DNA of 64,000 nucleotides from Martinezella hainanensis (GCF_900094555.1 NZ_FMAC01000013.1:1-64000); one strand, 5' to 3'. Positions 17,536 through 26,869 are shown, numbered from the stretch's first letter. The notes: a model not told the origin generated them from the letters alone. A program made the numbers and translations.

Positions 17536-18981
17536 TCAGGCGATCAACGGCAGTAGCCCATCGATGCTCTTCCTAGCATCACCAAAAAACATGCGGGTGT
17601 TCTCCTTGAAGAACAGCGCGTTCTCAATGCCGGAATAACCGGTGCCCTGACCACGCTTGGAGACGAAGACCTGCTTGGCCTTCCAGACTTCGAGCACCGG
17701 CATGCCGGATATCGGCGAGTTCGGATCCTCCTGCGCCGCCGGGTTGACGATGTCGTTCGAGCCGATGACGATGACGACGTCGGTATTGGGGAAGTCGTCG
17801 TTGATCTCGTCCATTTCTAGCACGATGTCATAAGGCACCTTCGCTTCGGCAAGCAGCACGTTCATGTGGCCGGGCAGACGGCCGGCCACCGGATGGATGG
17901 CGAAGCGGACGGTCTTGCCGGCAGCACGCAGCTTGCGGGTCAGTTCCGAGACCGACTGCTGCGCCTGGGCCACCGCCATGCCGTAGCCCGGCACGATCAC
18001 AATGCTGTCGGCCTCGTCCAAGGCGGCCGCGACGCCCTCGGCACTAATGGCGATCTGCTCGCCGATGATCTCCATCTGTGCGCCGGTGCTCGCGCCGAAG
18101 CCGCCAAGGATCACCGAGACGAAGGAGCGATTCATCGCCTTGCACATGATGTAGGAGAGGATCGCACCGGAAGAGCCGACCAGCGCGCCGGTGACGATCA
18201 GGAGATCGTTGCCGAGCGTGAAGCCGATCGCCGCGGCCGCCCAGCCGGAATAGGAGTTCAGCATCGAGACGACGACCGGCATGTCGGCGCCGCCGATGCC
18301 CATGATCAGGTGATAGCCGATGAAGAAGGCGAGTGCCGTCATCAGGACGAGCGTCCAGACCCCGGCGCCATTGAAGTACATCAACAGCAGGATCAGCGAG
18401 GCGATCGCGGCGCTCGCATTGAGAACGTGCCCGCCCGGCAGCTTCCTGGCCTTACCGTCCAATTTGCCGGCAAGCTTGCCGAAGGCGACGACCGAGCCGG
18501 TGAAGGTGACCGCGCCGATGAAGACGCCAAGGAAGACCTCGAACTTCATGATGGACAGTTCCACCACGTCCTTGTGCGCCAAGATGCCGGCAAATCCGGT
18601 AAGCGCTGCGCGGGAAGCCTCGTCGAGACCGGCGACATGGGCCGCTTCGAGATGGGCATTGAAGCCGATGAATACCGCGGCAAGGCCGACGAAGGAATGC
18701 AGCGCCGCAACGAGCTGCGGCATTTCCGTCATCTGCACGCGCGAAGCGACATAATGGCCGAACACCGCGCCGCCGGCGATCATCGCCACGATGATGAACC
18801 AGTTGCCAACGGTCTTGCCGATCATGGGTCCGAAGATCGTGGCAACTACGGCAAGGGTCATGCCGACGATGCCGTACCAGACGGCGCGCTTGGCGCTTTC
18901 CTGACCCGACAGGCCACCGAGCGAGAGGATGAAGAGAACCGCTGCCGCAACATAGGCGGCTGATACGATACCGATGGTCAT
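17536..18981 (-). CDS. pntB: NAD(P) transhydrogenase subunit beta
   Basis: A 481-residue inner-membrane subunit of the proton-translocating transhydrogenase, which uses the proton gradient to make NADPH from NADH. The N-terminal two thirds contain about nine membrane helices, and the C-terminal domain binds NADP(H), with the typical VIVPGYGMAVAQAQQSVSEL and GSNDIVNPAAQEDPNSPISG stretches. It lies 18 bases after pntA, forming a pair. It is the last gene of the leftward catabolic set, so it may supply NADPH for reductive or P450 steps. Confidence 0.97.
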   Translation of the reverse strand: MTIGIVSAAYVAAAVLFILSLGGLSGQESAKRAVWYGIVGMTLAVVATIFGPMIGKTVGNWFIIVAMIAGGAVFGHYVASRVQMTEMPQLVAALHSFVGLAAVFIGFNAHLEAAHVAGLDEASRAALTGFAGILAHKDVVELSIMKFEVFLGVFIGAVTFTGSVVAFGKLAGKLDGKARKLPGGHVLNASAAIASLILLLMYFNGAGVWTLVLMTALAFFIGYHLIMGIGGADMPVVVSMLNSYSGWAAAAIGFTLGNDLLIVTGALVGSSGAILSYIMCKAMNRSFVSVILGGFGASTGAQMEIIGEQIAISAEGVAAALDEADSIVIVPGYGMAVAQAQQSVSELTRKLRAAGKTVRFAIHPVAGRLPGHMNVLLAEAKVPYDIVLEMDEINDDFPNTDVVIVIGSNDIVNPAAQEDPNSPISGMPVLEVWKAKQVFVSKRGQGTGYSGIENALFFKENTRMFFGDARKSIDGLLPLIA

Positions 18982-18999
18982 TGTGAAGATCCCTGCCGC

Positions 19000-20577
19000 T
19001 TAAGACTTCTGGAACATGGCGAGCATGCGCCGGGTGACGAGGAAGCCGCCAACGATGTTGACGGTGGCGATCAGCACCGACAGCGCCGCCAGCGTCACCA
19101 CCAGCCCGTTGCCCGAGCCGATCTGCAGGAGTGCGCCGAGGATGACGATGCCGGACACGGCGTTGGTCACCGCCATCAGCGGCGTGTGCAGCGAATGCGA
19201 CACGTTCCAGATCACCTGGAAGCCAACGAAGCAGGAGAGCACGAAGACGACAAAATGGCTCATGAAGCTCGACGGCGCATAGGCGCCGACAAAGATTAGG
19301 AGCGCCGTGCCGATGGCGAGTAGCCCTGCCTGGTTGCGGGTCTGCGCCTTGAAGGTAGCCAGCTCCTGGGCCCGCTTTTCCTCCGGAGTCGGCTCTTTCA
19401 CCTTTTCCTTTGGCTTCGCGGCGGCGATCGCCTGCACCTTCGGCGGCGGCGGCGGATAGGTGATTGCGCCATCCTTGGTGACGGTCGCACCGCGGATGAC
19501 ATCATCGTCCATGTTGTGGACGATCACCCCATCCTTGCCCGGCGTCAGATCCGCCAACATGTGGCGGATGTTCGTGGCATAAAGCGTCGAGGCCTGGGTG
19601 GCCATGCGGCTCGGGAAATCGGTGTAGCCGATGACGATCACGCCATTGTCGGAGACGATGCGCTCGTCGGGAACCGTCAGGTCGCAATTGCCGCCACGTT
19701 CGGCGGCCAAGTCGATCACGACCGAGCCCGGCTTCATCGCCGTCACCATATCGGCAAGCCACAGTTTTGGTGCATCCCGGCCGGGGATCAGCGCCGTAGT
19801 GATGACGATGTCGATCTGAGGCGCCAGTTCGCGGAACTTGGCAAGCTGCTTCTCGCGGAACTCCGGCGAGGAGGGTGCGGCATAACCGCCGGTCGCGGCA
19901 CCATCCTGCTGTTCTTCGCCGAAGTCGAGGAAGACGAATTCCGCCCCCATGGATTCGATCTGCTCGGCCACCTCAGGGCGCACGTCGAAGGCATAGGTGA
20001 TGGCGCCGAGCGAGGTTGCCGTGCCGATCGCCGCAAGCCCTGCGACGCCGGCGCCGATCACCAAGACCTTGGCCGGCGGCACCTTGCCGGCGGCCGTCAC
20101 CTGACCGGTGAAGAAGCGGCCAAAATTGTTGCCGGCCTCGATCACGGCACGATAGCCGGCAATATTGGCCATCGACGACAAGGCATCCATCTTCTGCGCC
20201 CGCGAGATGCGCGGCACCATGTCCATGGCGATGACGGTCGCTCCGCTGGACCTGGCCTGCTCGAGAAGCTCCTTGTTCTGCGCCGGGTAGAAGAAGGAGA
20301 TCAGCGTCTTGCCGGGCTCCAGCCGATCGACCTCTGCGGCTTCAGGGGGCCGGACCTTGGCAATGACGTCGGATGTCTTGTAGAGCAAAGCCGCGCTGTC
20401 GACCACCGTGACACCCACGCCACGATACGCCTCGTCCGAAAATCCGGCAGCTTTTCCAGCGCCGGTTTCGATCACGCACTCATAGCCCAGTTTCTGGAGC
20501 TGAAGAGCGGCCTCTGGCGTCAGAGCTACCCTCAACTCTCCAGGGGCCGTTTCCCTGGGAGATCCAAATTTCATCAT
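19000..20577 (-). CDS. pntA: NAD(P) transhydrogenase subunit alpha
   Basis: A 525-residue subunit with an N-terminal NAD(H)-binding domain (KVLVIGAGVAGLAAIGTATSLGA near residue 170) and a C-terminal membrane portion of about four helices, joined by a Pro/Lys-rich linker (YPPPPPKVQ). This is the fused form; many alphaproteobacteria split it into PntAA and PntAB. Two adjacent ATG codons (20577 and 20574) could start it. It follows the alcohol dehydrogenase gene by 177 bases, so it may share its transcript or have its own promoter. Confidence 0.96.
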   Translation of the reverse strand: MMKFGSPRETAPGELRVALTPEAALQLQKLGYECVIETGAGKAAGFSDEAYRGVGVTVVDSAALLYKTSDVIAKVRPPEAAEVDRLEPGKTLISFFYPAQNKELLEQARSSGATVIAMDMVPRISRAQKMDALSSMANIAGYRAVIEAGNNFGRFFTGQVTAAGKVPPAKVLVIGAGVAGLAAIGTATSLGAITYAFDVRPEVAEQIESMGAEFVFLDFGEEQQDGAATGGYAAPSSPEFREKQLAKFRELAPQIDIVITTALIPGRDAPKLWLADMVTAMKPGSVVIDLAAERGGNCDLTVPDERIVSDNGVIVIGYTDFPSRMATQASTLYATNIRHMLADLTPGKDGVIVHNMDDDVIRGATVTKDGAITYPPPPPKVQAIAAAKPKEKVKEPTPEEKRAQELATFKAQTRNQAGLLAIGTALLIFVGAYAPSSFMSHFVVFVLSCFVGFQVIWNVSHSLHTPLMAVTNAVSGIVILGALLQIGSGNGLVVTLAALSVLIATVNIVGGFLVTRRMLAMFQKS

Positions 20578-20754
20578 TGCTGAATTTCCGGCGTAGCCGG
20601 CTCCTCTATCCCAATCCCCGTCGATGGTGAAAAGACCAAATGGGTGGCGAAAACCAGCAAATCGAACCTATTTTGTCTAGTGCATGAAGGCGCAAATTTG
20701 CTGGTTTCCGTCGCACTCAGGACTTCTTAAATCGATTTTTACTTTGCGACCGCC

Positions 20755-21882
20755 TTAATAGACCACCACGCCGCGGATGCTTTCGCCCTTGTGCATCAGG
20801 TCGAAGCCCTTGTTGATGTCCTCGAGGGGCATGGTGTGGGTGATCATCGGATCGATCTGGATCTTGCCCTCCATGTACCAGTCGACGATCTTCGGAACGT
20901 CGGTGCGCCCGCGTGCGCCGCCGAAGGCGGTGCCCATCCAGTTGCGGCCGGTGACCAGCTGGAAGGGACGGGTCGAGATCTCCTGGCCGGCGCCGGCAAC
21001 GCCGATGATGACCGATTTGCCCCAGCCGCGGTGGCTGGCTTCCAGCGCCTGGCGCATCACCTTGGTGTTGCCGGTGCAGTCGAAGGTGTAGTCGGCGCCG
21101 CCGATCAGGTCGCCGTTGCGCTTGGTCATGTTGACCAGATAGGGAACGATGTCGTCGCCGACCTCCTTCGGATTGACGAAATGCGTCATGCCGAACTTCT
21201 CGCCCCATTCCTTGCGATCCGGATTGATGTCGACGCCGATGATCATGTCGGCGCCGGCGAGCCTCAAGCCCTGCAGCACGTTGAGGCCGATGCCGCCGAG
21301 ACCGAAGACGATCGCCGTCGAACCGATCTCGACCTTGGCGGTGTTGATGACCGCGCCGATGCCGGTGGTGACACCGCAGCCGATGTAGCAGACCTTGTCG
21401 AAGGGCGCGTCGGGGTTGATCTTGGCGAGCGCGATCTCCGGCAGCACGGTGTAATTGGCGAAGGTCGAGCAGCCCATATAGTGATGGATCTTGTCCTTGC
21501 CGATCGAGAAGCGCGAGGTGCCATCCGGCATCAGGCCCTGGCCCTGGGTCGAGCGGATCGCCGTGCACAGGTTGGTCTTGCGCGACAGGCACGAGGGGCA
21601 TTCGCGGCATTCCGGCGTGTAGAGCGGAATGACGTGGTCGCCCTTTTTCAAGGAGGTCACACCCGGGCCGACATCAACGACGATGCCCGCACCCTCATGG
21701 CCGAGAATGGCCGGGAAGAGGCCTTCCGGATCGGCGCCCGACAGGGTGAAATCGTCGGTGTGGCAGATGCCGGTCGCCTTGACCTCGACCAGCACTTCGC
21801 CGGCCTTCGGGCCTTCGAGCTGAACGGTCATGACTTCCAGCGGTTTACCGGCGGCAACGGCTACTGCGGCGCGTACGTCCAT
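20755..21882 (-). CDS. frmA: S-(hydroxymethyl)glutathione dehydrogenase / class III alcohol dehydrogenase
   Basis: A 375-residue zinc enzyme that oxidises S-hydroxymethylglutathione, the adduct of formaldehyde and glutathione, to S-formylglutathione with NAD. The catalytic zinc site is in GICHTDDFTLSGADPEG and GHEGAGIVVDVGPGV, the structural zinc cysteines are in PECRECPSCLSRKTNLC, and VFGLGGIGLNVLQG is the NAD fold. It follows the SRPBCC-Gfa gene by 43 bases, and the two form a formaldehyde detoxification pair. No S-formylglutathione hydrolase (EstD/FghA type) is recognised nearby. Confidence 0.95.
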   Translation of the reverse strand: MDVRAAVAVAAGKPLEVMTVQLEGPKAGEVLVEVKATGICHTDDFTLSGADPEGLFPAILGHEGAGIVVDVGPGVTSLKKGDHVIPLYTPECRECPSCLSRKTNLCTAIRSTQGQGLMPDGTSRFSIGKDKIHHYMGCSTFANYTVLPEIALAKINPDAPFDKVCYIGCGVTTGIGAVINTAKVEIGSTAIVFGLGGIGLNVLQGLRLAGADMIIGVDINPDRKEWGEKFGMTHFVNPKEVGDDIVPYLVNMTKRNGDLIGGADYTFDCTGNTKVMRQALEASHRGWGKSVIIGVAGAGQEISTRPFQLVTGRNWMGTAFGGARGRTDVPKIVDWYMEGKIQIDPMITHTMPLEDINKGFDLMHKGESIRGVVVY

Positions 21883-21925
21883 GGTTCAAATCTCCCTGAT
21901 TGCTGTCTACAACTTTCGGCGTCAC

Positions 21926-22939
21926 CTATGCGGCGGCTTCTTGACGCGCATTTTGGATTTTCACCTTGTGCCAGGCGATGATGTCCATGAGTTCTGGCGA
22001 AAATGCATCATAGGCGGGGATACCCGCCTCCTTGAGACGCGTGCGGATACCGCTGGTCAAGGATGGCGACATTCCGGTTTCCATCAAAGATGATACGAAA
22101 GCAGCAAATTCTATGACGGGCTGTTCGCCATTTGCAGCAAGCTCCGGATGCACGAAATCGAGGCCGTAGAAATGGTGATCCCTGTCGCGCACGCGGCCGA
22201 CCATATGGGTGCGGCAAGCCTTGCAGCGGTAACGCTGGATCTTCTGGTCAGCATCCACGCATTCAAGTTTCGAAGCATTGGCATGCTCCCTGACTGAACC
22301 CGCCGGAGCAACGGCGATCTGGGCAAAAGAAGCGCCCTGCGGCTTCCAGCATTTGGAGCAGCCACACAGATGATTATGACTGACGGGCTCGGAGACTTCC
22401 ATTTCCACCGGCTGGTCCGCGCAATAGCAGCGCAATACCACCCCACCAAGTCGTCCGGTCGCTTGAACCCCAACAGCTGGATGCAGGTTAACCGCAGTAT
22501 CGCGCAGGCTTTCGGCCCGCGCCTTTAGTGCAGAATTGAGTTTTTCGTAGGCCCGCTTCAAATTGACGCTGATGCTTGACCAGCGTTCTTCCGCGACTGT
22601 CCCGCTGAAGCTCTCACCATGGACCACATGGGTGCGGCCACCATCCAATGGTTGAAGGAAGAAATAGTGCTCAGCGTAGAAGGCTTTCGGGTCCGGTGCC
22701 TGGCTCAGCCACCTAAGTTCACGGGCGCCGACGATGCGCAGGATAGTCGGAGCGATCGGAATATCTGGCACCGGCGCGCCCTGGCGCAAAATGCCCTTGA
22801 CCGGTTCACCGACGGTGGTCCGGCCCTTCAGTTCGGGCAGGACCTCATTCCATTCAGAATAGTGGTTCAAATCGTCAAGAACACTCCAGACAAGCTGTGG
22901 TGGCGCATCGATCGTGATTTCAGTTTCCAGGACAAGCAT
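21926..22939 (-). CDS. gfa: SRPBCC domain fused to Gfa formaldehyde-activating enzyme
   Basis: A 337-residue two-domain protein. Residues 1 to about 140 (MLVLETEITIDAPPQLVWSVLDD) form an SRPBCC/polyketide-cyclase-like ligand-binding domain. Residues from about 150 onward are a complete glutathione-dependent formaldehyde-activating enzyme with the Gfa zinc cysteines in LRCYCADQ, HNHLCGCSKCWKP and YRCKACRTHM, and the family end FYGLDFVHPEL to PELMDIIAWH. Gfa is normally a free protein of about 190 residues that promotes the formaldehyde-glutathione adduct. The ATG at 22939 starts the SRPBCC motif directly; the longer frame to 22966 begins at GTG. It precedes the matching dehydrogenase gene, so formaldehyde handling is the clear context. 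What the SRPBCC part binds is unknown. Confidence 0.88.
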   Translation of the reverse strand: MLVLETEITIDAPPQLVWSVLDDLNHYSEWNEVLPELKGRTTVGEPVKGILRQGAPVPDIPIAPTILRIVGARELRWLSQAPDPKAFYAEHYFFLQPLDGGRTHVVHGESFSGTVAEERWSSISVNLKRAYEKLNSALKARAESLRDTAVNLHPAVGVQATGRLGGVVLRCYCADQPVEMEVSEPVSHNHLCGCSKCWKPQGASFAQIAVAPAGSVREHANASKLECVDADQKIQRYRCKACRTHMVGRVRDRDHHFYGLDFVHPELAANGEQPVIEFAAFVSSLMETGMSPSLTSGIRTRLKEAGIPAYDAFSPELMDIIAWHKVKIQNARQEAAA

Positions 22940-23027
22940 CGGAAAATCTTTCAAGAAAAGGAACACCGTCGACCATCGCCCAGCGTGGATTGAATGCCAA
23001 CGGCCATCGACCGCTGGGCGTAGTCAC

Positions 23028-24083
23028 TTAAAGGAGTTCGGTGGGCACCGGCACGCCTCGCCGGGCCCCCTCTTCCGCAAGCCGTTTGGCCGTTCCAGCT
23101 GCCAGCGAAATGCCTACCGCAAGATGTTTTTTTGCCGCGATGAACCCACGCTCACCCGGCAGGAACACCTCTTCGACGCCCGCTGCCGGCGGCAGCGCCT
23201 TAATGGCTCTTGCCAGATCGGCAATATCCTCTTCTACAGGCCCAGGGAGGCCAAATGCCTGAGGATTTATGGCAATCACCAGTCCATTAAAGCCATTGTC
23301 CTTCTTCTCAGCCAAAGCCGGTGCGATGAGAGCGTTGCTGCCGAGTAGGCTCACCAGCACTTCGATCATGAGCGACAGGCCGGAACCCTTTGGTCCTGCC
23401 ATCGGCAGAACGGCTTTCACCTTGGCGGGATCGGTGGTCGCAACACCCTCGGCATCGACGCCCCAGTTTGCAGGGATTGGCTTGCCCGCATCTTTAGCGG
23501 CCATGACTTTGCCTAGCGCGACAGCTGCGGTCGACATGTCGAAAAGCAGCGGATCGGTCTCGGTGCCAGTGGGGGCGCTGATCGCGATCGGATTGGTCGA
23601 AACGCCCTCACCCCGTGTGCCGTGATAAACCATCAGTGGCTTTGATGCCGACATGACGATAGCGATCATCCCAGCTTTGGCGATCCTCTCGGCAAAATAA
23701 CCGATAGCTCCCGAATGGCTGGTGCGCGTGATCTCGCAGAGGCCAATACCGAACTTGCTGGCGAGCTCCACTGCCTTGTCTGATGCCATCGACATGCCCG
23801 ACGCACCCGGGACCAGATCCCCGTCGATGCGGGCGATGGCTCCGAATTCGTGCGCGACCTTCGGCTTGGCATCGCCCTTGACAATGCCAAGTTCGACCAT
23901 CTCCAGATAGCGCGGAATGCGCAATACGCCATGGGAATCGGCGCCGCGCAGGTTTGCCCAGACGAGAAGCTCCGCGGATTGCCTGGCATAAGCAGGGCTG
24001 AAGCCGCCGGCTTCCAGGAGGGCCGCTGAGAAATCTTCCAGCACTTCCCTTGAAATCATTCTCTTCAGCGGCCCCTCAGTCAT
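23028..24083 (-). CDS. Ldh family (malate/L-lactate-type) oxidoreductase
   Basis: A 351-residue NAD(P)-dependent 2-hydroxyacid or imine reductase of the Ldh2/MDH2 family, unrelated to classical lactate dehydrogenases. It shows ANLRGADSHGVLRIPRY, TSHSGAIGYFAERIAKAGMIAIVMSAS, STNPIAISAPTG and the glycine-rich PMAGPKGSGLSLMIEVL. The ATG at 24083 overlaps the stop of the alpha/beta hydrolase gene as ATGA; a longer frame from 24125 is inside that gene. Family members act on malate, ureidoglycolate, sulfolactate, 2,3-diketogulonate or cyclic imines; the ring-cleavage neighbours suggest a downstream 2-oxo or 2-hydroxy acid, but the substrate is not predictable. Confidence 0.85.
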   Translation of the reverse strand: MTEGPLKRMISREVLEDFSAALLEAGGFSPAYARQSAELLVWANLRGADSHGVLRIPRYLEMVELGIVKGDAKPKVAHEFGAIARIDGDLVPGASGMSMASDKAVELASKFGIGLCEITRTSHSGAIGYFAERIAKAGMIAIVMSASKPLMVYHGTRGEGVSTNPIAISAPTGTETDPLLFDMSTAAVALGKVMAAKDAGKPIPANWGVDAEGVATTDPAKVKAVLPMAGPKGSGLSLMIEVLVSLLGSNALIAPALAEKKDNGFNGLVIAINPQAFGLPGPVEEDIADLARAIKALPPAAGVEEVFLPGERGFIAAKKHLAVGISLAAGTAKRLAEEGARRGVPVPTELL

Positions 24084-24967
24084 GAGGCCGTACCCAGCGG
24101 CGATGGGAAGAACTTGTCGAGCCATCCCTTCATCATCGCCTTGGTGCGGGGCGCATCATTCGGCGCAAGCGGGAAATGGGCGGTTGTGTCGATCAGCATC
24201 AGTTCGGTTGGCTGGCCAGCCTTTTCGAACATGCGGACGGATTCGATCGTTGGCGTGATGATATCGTTGGCCGTGTGGAAGAGCAAAAGCGGCCGCGGTG
24301 CAATGTTTGCCACGACGTCGTCGGCGCGGAAATTATACATTGACCAAGCCGTCTCGACAGGGATTTCCATGATCGCCTTCGGAGAGAGGTTCTTGCGCAG
24401 TGATTCCGGTATCGGAACGGCGTCGAAACGTGACATCCAAAGGCTCTCGCCGGTCTCCTGCTTATGCTTACGGCCCTTTTCCAGAATGCCGATGAACTTG
24501 TTCCAGGATTCTTCGGTCGGGTGTTGGCCCCGGAACTTCCGCTCGCCATTGCCCCAGCCGCAGGAGGACAGGCAGCAGGCGAAGCGGTCGTCGACACCGG
24601 CGGTGTAGACGGAGACGGCTGCGCCGAAGCTGTGGCCGGTGATGCCGATGCGTTTTGGATCGACTTCCTCGCGCCCGGTGAGGAAGGTCAATGCATTCTT
24701 GGCATCCGCCACCTGGTCGAAACAACGGACCTGGGCGCGTTCGCCCTCGCTTTCGCCGCAGCTTCGGAAATCGAACCGGAGCGCGACATAGCCGAAGGAT
24801 TCCATCATTTCGGCCTGGATCTGGGCATGGCTTTCGTCCTTCGAGCCGACGAAACCGTGACAGACGATGAAGGCCGGCAGTTTCTGCCCGGGCTTGCGGT
24901 TATCGGGAATATGGAGAACGGCCGAAAGTTTCAGGCCATCGGACATGAAGGAAAGCTTTTCCTGCAT
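24080..24967 (-). CDS. Alpha/beta hydrolase
   Basis: A 295-residue alpha/beta-fold hydrolase. The nucleophile elbow is GHSFGA near residue 115, the acid is likely in HTANDIITP and the catalytic histidine in DTTAHFPLAP, giving a full Ser-Asp-His triad. The N-terminal LSFMSDGLKLSAVLHIP and FIVCHGFVGSKDE are typical of the dienelactone hydrolase/peptidase S9-like branch. The ATG at 24967 with GAGGAAAT upstream was chosen because the longer frame runs into the dioxygenase gene. In this operon it may split the meta-cleavage product or an ester. It is not an S-formylglutathione hydrolase by its motifs. Confidence 0.8.
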   Translation of the reverse strand: MQEKLSFMSDGLKLSAVLHIPDNRKPGQKLPAFIVCHGFVGSKDESHAQIQAEMMESFGYVALRFDFRSCGESEGERAQVRCFDQVADAKNALTFLTGREEVDPKRIGITGHSFGAAVSVYTAGVDDRFACCLSSCGWGNGERKFRGQHPTEESWNKFIGILEKGRKHKQETGESLWMSRFDAVPIPESLRKNLSPKAIMEIPVETAWSMYNFRADDVVANIAPRPLLLFHTANDIITPTIESVRMFEKAGQPTELMLIDTTAHFPLAPNDAPRTKAMMKGWLDKFFPSPLGTAS

Positions 24968-24987
24968 TTTCAATTTCCTCGATTGGA

Positions 24988-25890
24988 TCAGCCGAGCTTG
25001 GCGAAGGGGTGGAAATATTCGCGCCATTCGGCCGGCGCTGGCGTGCCCCAGACATTCATGTCGCGGACATTGCCCGGGCGATCGAGATTGGTGATCACGT
25101 TGGGCGTGAAGTCGGTATCGTCGGCGATATGGGCCATTACACCGGAGCACTCGATCATCATGCCGCTGGCGTCGGTGTAATAGGCATAGGTGTTGTCGCC
25201 GGGGCGGTGGCGGCCGGGACCCCACATCAGCTGCCGGTCGAACTGATCGAGAATGTCGCCGAGCCGGAGATATTGGTTGAACTCCAGGAATTCGAAGGAG
25301 ACGTGGTGCAGGCCGGCGGCGGCGCCCTTGACGAGGCCCAGGATATGATGCTGGCGGTTGCCGCCATACATCCAGCTCAGGGCGTCATTGACCATGCGTT
25401 CGGAAAGCTTCATGCCGCCGATGGCATCGAGTTGGGCGCGGGTGGCGGCCGGATTCGGCGTGATCAGGTTGATGTGGTCGATCCGGTTGGCGCCGACGCC
25501 CGTGGTCGGATAGCGGCGGCCATAGGTCGTGTTGCGAATGGGCGTGTGGATCTCGAAACGGAGCCCTTCCGGCGTGGCAAAGGTCACGCCCGCAGCGATG
25601 CAATCGAGGCTCGGCTCACGCGACAGGATGCGGCAGCCGGCCCCTTCGATACGGGACGCGGCCTCTTCGACCAGGTCCGGCGTCAGCGCTTCAAGCCCAA
25701 TCGTATGCGCGGAATTCTCACCGGCATGGACCAGAACGAGTTCTGCCGCCCGTCCATTGGAACTCAGCCAGCTCTGGCGGCCATCCTTATGTGTGACCTG
25801 CAAGCCGAGGATTTCCGTGGAATCGCGGATGACGGCCTGTGGATCGGTGACATTGACCTTCATGTGCCCGACGGCGTGCACGATGTGCAT
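24988..25890 (-). CDS. VOC-family extradiol ring-cleavage dioxygenase
   Basis: A 300-residue two-module glyoxalase/bleomycin-resistance/dioxygenase (VOC) protein resembling catechol 2,3-dioxygenases. The iron ligands are placed as expected in the second module: His in NRIDHINLITP, His in AAGLHHVSFEF and Glu in GMMIECSGVM. It opens a catecholic ring next to the hydroxyl pair. The start is strongly supported by GGGAGGAAT before ATG. It sits between the FAH-family and hydrolase genes, forming the core of a meta-cleavage pathway, and an operator-like TTTCGAAA palindrome lies upstream. Confidence 0.85.
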   Translation of the reverse strand: MHIVHAVGHMKVNVTDPQAVIRDSTEILGLQVTHKDGRQSWLSSNGRAAELVLVHAGENSAHTIGLEALTPDLVEEAASRIEGAGCRILSREPSLDCIAAGVTFATPEGLRFEIHTPIRNTTYGRRYPTTGVGANRIDHINLITPNPAATRAQLDAIGGMKLSERMVNDALSWMYGGNRQHHILGLVKGAAAGLHHVSFEFLEFNQYLRLGDILDQFDRQLMWGPGRHRPGDNTYAYYTDASGMMIECSGVMAHIADDTDFTPNVITNLDRPGNVRDMNVWGTPAPAEWREYFHPFAKLG

Positions 25891-25973
25891 TTTTTATTCC
25901 TCCCTTGGAATTCAAGGCAAATCCCGTGTCGACTGCGGCTTTAATACGCCATATGTCGGATCTTCGCAAGATA

Positions 25974-26000
25974 TTTCGAAAAATAACAAAATATCGAAAT
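25974..26000 (-). promoter_or_regulatory. TTTCGAAA site upstream of the dioxygenase gene
   Basis: TTTCGAAA at 25974-25981 is followed by a related ATATCGAAAT at 25991-26000, in an AT-rich stretch between the FAH stop and the dioxygenase start. The same core recurs in the other control regions of this island, so it is a candidate site for the adjacent GntR regulator. Confidence 0.5.
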
Positions 26001-26001
26001 T

Positions 26002-26844
26002 TTAAGGGCCTGAATCCGTCGTGACGGTGTTGCTCAACGTACCGATGCCAGTGATTTCGACCTCCACCGTATCGCCATCTGCAAGGAAGACCGGCGGCGT
26101 GCGAGTCGAGCCGAAGCCGTTGGGCGTGCCCGTAACGATCACGTCACCCGGCTCCAGCAGCGTGAACTGGCTAAAATAGGAAATCAGCCAAGGGATAGAA
26201 AAGATGAGCCTGCTGGTATCATTGCTCTGGCGGAGTTCGCCGTTCACCCGCGTACGGAGCGAAAGCCCCGTCGGATTCGATATTTCGTCCGCAGACACCA
26301 TCCAGGGGCCGAAACCTCCGGTGCGGAAGAAATTCTTGCCCGGCATGAATTGCGTTGAATGTTTCTGCCAGTCGCGCATGCTGCCGTCGTTAAAGCAGCT
26401 ATAGCCCGCTACGTACGAAAGCGCGTCTGCCTCACCAATTCGCCGACCGGCCTTGCCAATGATGACTGCGAGCTCACCTTCATAATCGAACTTTTCGGAG
26501 AGATCCGACTTTAGCAAAGCTTCGCCATGACCTGTCTGCGAAGCGGCGAACCGCGAGAAAGTCAGGGGATAATCAGGTCTCTCCCCGCCTTCGTTTCCAG
26601 CTTCCCAATAGTTGGTTGCCACGCACAGAACTTTAGAGGGATTGGGGATGACCGGGAGGTAGCGGATGTCGGCCAGCGCATAATCCGCGGTGAGGTCCGT
26701 CTCCTTACCGAGACTCGACGCGTTGAGTGCAATGTAGCTCGCGAGGTCCGGCAGCCTGCTGCGCCTTTTGAGATCGGTCACCGCGTTCCCAACGACGCAA
26801 CCGAAGCTGACCTCTCCTCCATGTGAAAAACTCAAATATCGCAA
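26002..26844 (-). CDS. Fumarylacetoacetate hydrolase family protein
   Basis: A 280-residue FAH-superfamily enzyme; members hydrolyse acylpyruvates or hydrate/decarboxylate 2-hydroxydienoates after ring cleavage. The metal-binding signature DYEGELAVIIG is near residue 120, followed by FNDGSMRDWQ and the conserved TGTPNGFGSTRTPP. I prefer the TTG start at 26844, with GAGGG 5 bases upstream, because family proteins begin with the strand RYLSFSHGG; the ATG at 26889 would add 15 poorly conserved residues and include an operator-like palindrome in the coding part. It is the first gene of the leftward set and diverges from the GntR gene. Confidence 0.85.
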   Translation of the reverse strand: MRYLSFSHGGEVSFGCVVGNAVTDLKRRSRLPDLASYIALNASSLGKETDLTADYALADIRYLPVIPNPSKVLCVATNYWEAGNEGGERPDYPLTFSRFAASQTGHGEALLKSDLSEKFDYEGELAVIIGKAGRRIGEADALSYVAGYSCFNDGSMRDWQKHSTQFMPGKNFFRTGGFGPWMVSADEISNPTGLSLRTRVNGELRQSNDTSRLIFSIPWLISYFSQFTLLEPGDVIVTGTPNGFGSTRTPPVFLADGDTVEVEITGIGTLSNTVTTDSGP

Positions 26845-26857
26845 CACGCCCTCACAT

Positions 26858-26869
26858 ATTTTCGAAAAT
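26858..26869. promoter_or_regulatory. ATTTTCGAAAAT palindrome before the FAH gene
   Basis: A perfect 12-base palindrome 14 bases upstream of the preferred FAH start. Together with the sites at 25974, 26958 and 27902 it supports a common operator, most likely for the divergent GntR protein. Confidence 0.55.

Noticed and set aside
17866..21981. Long plus-strand open frames of 355-396 codons opposite pntB, pntA and the class III alcohol dehydrogenase
   Set aside because: They are antisense to strongly conserved genes, have unnatural His/Arg/Gly-rich composition and arise from GC-rich codon mirroring.
24080..24967. Alpha/beta hydrolase as S-formylglutathione hydrolase completing formaldehyde oxidation
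   Set aside because: The motifs around the nucleophile and the overall pattern fit a dienelactone-hydrolase-like enzyme and not the esterase D family.
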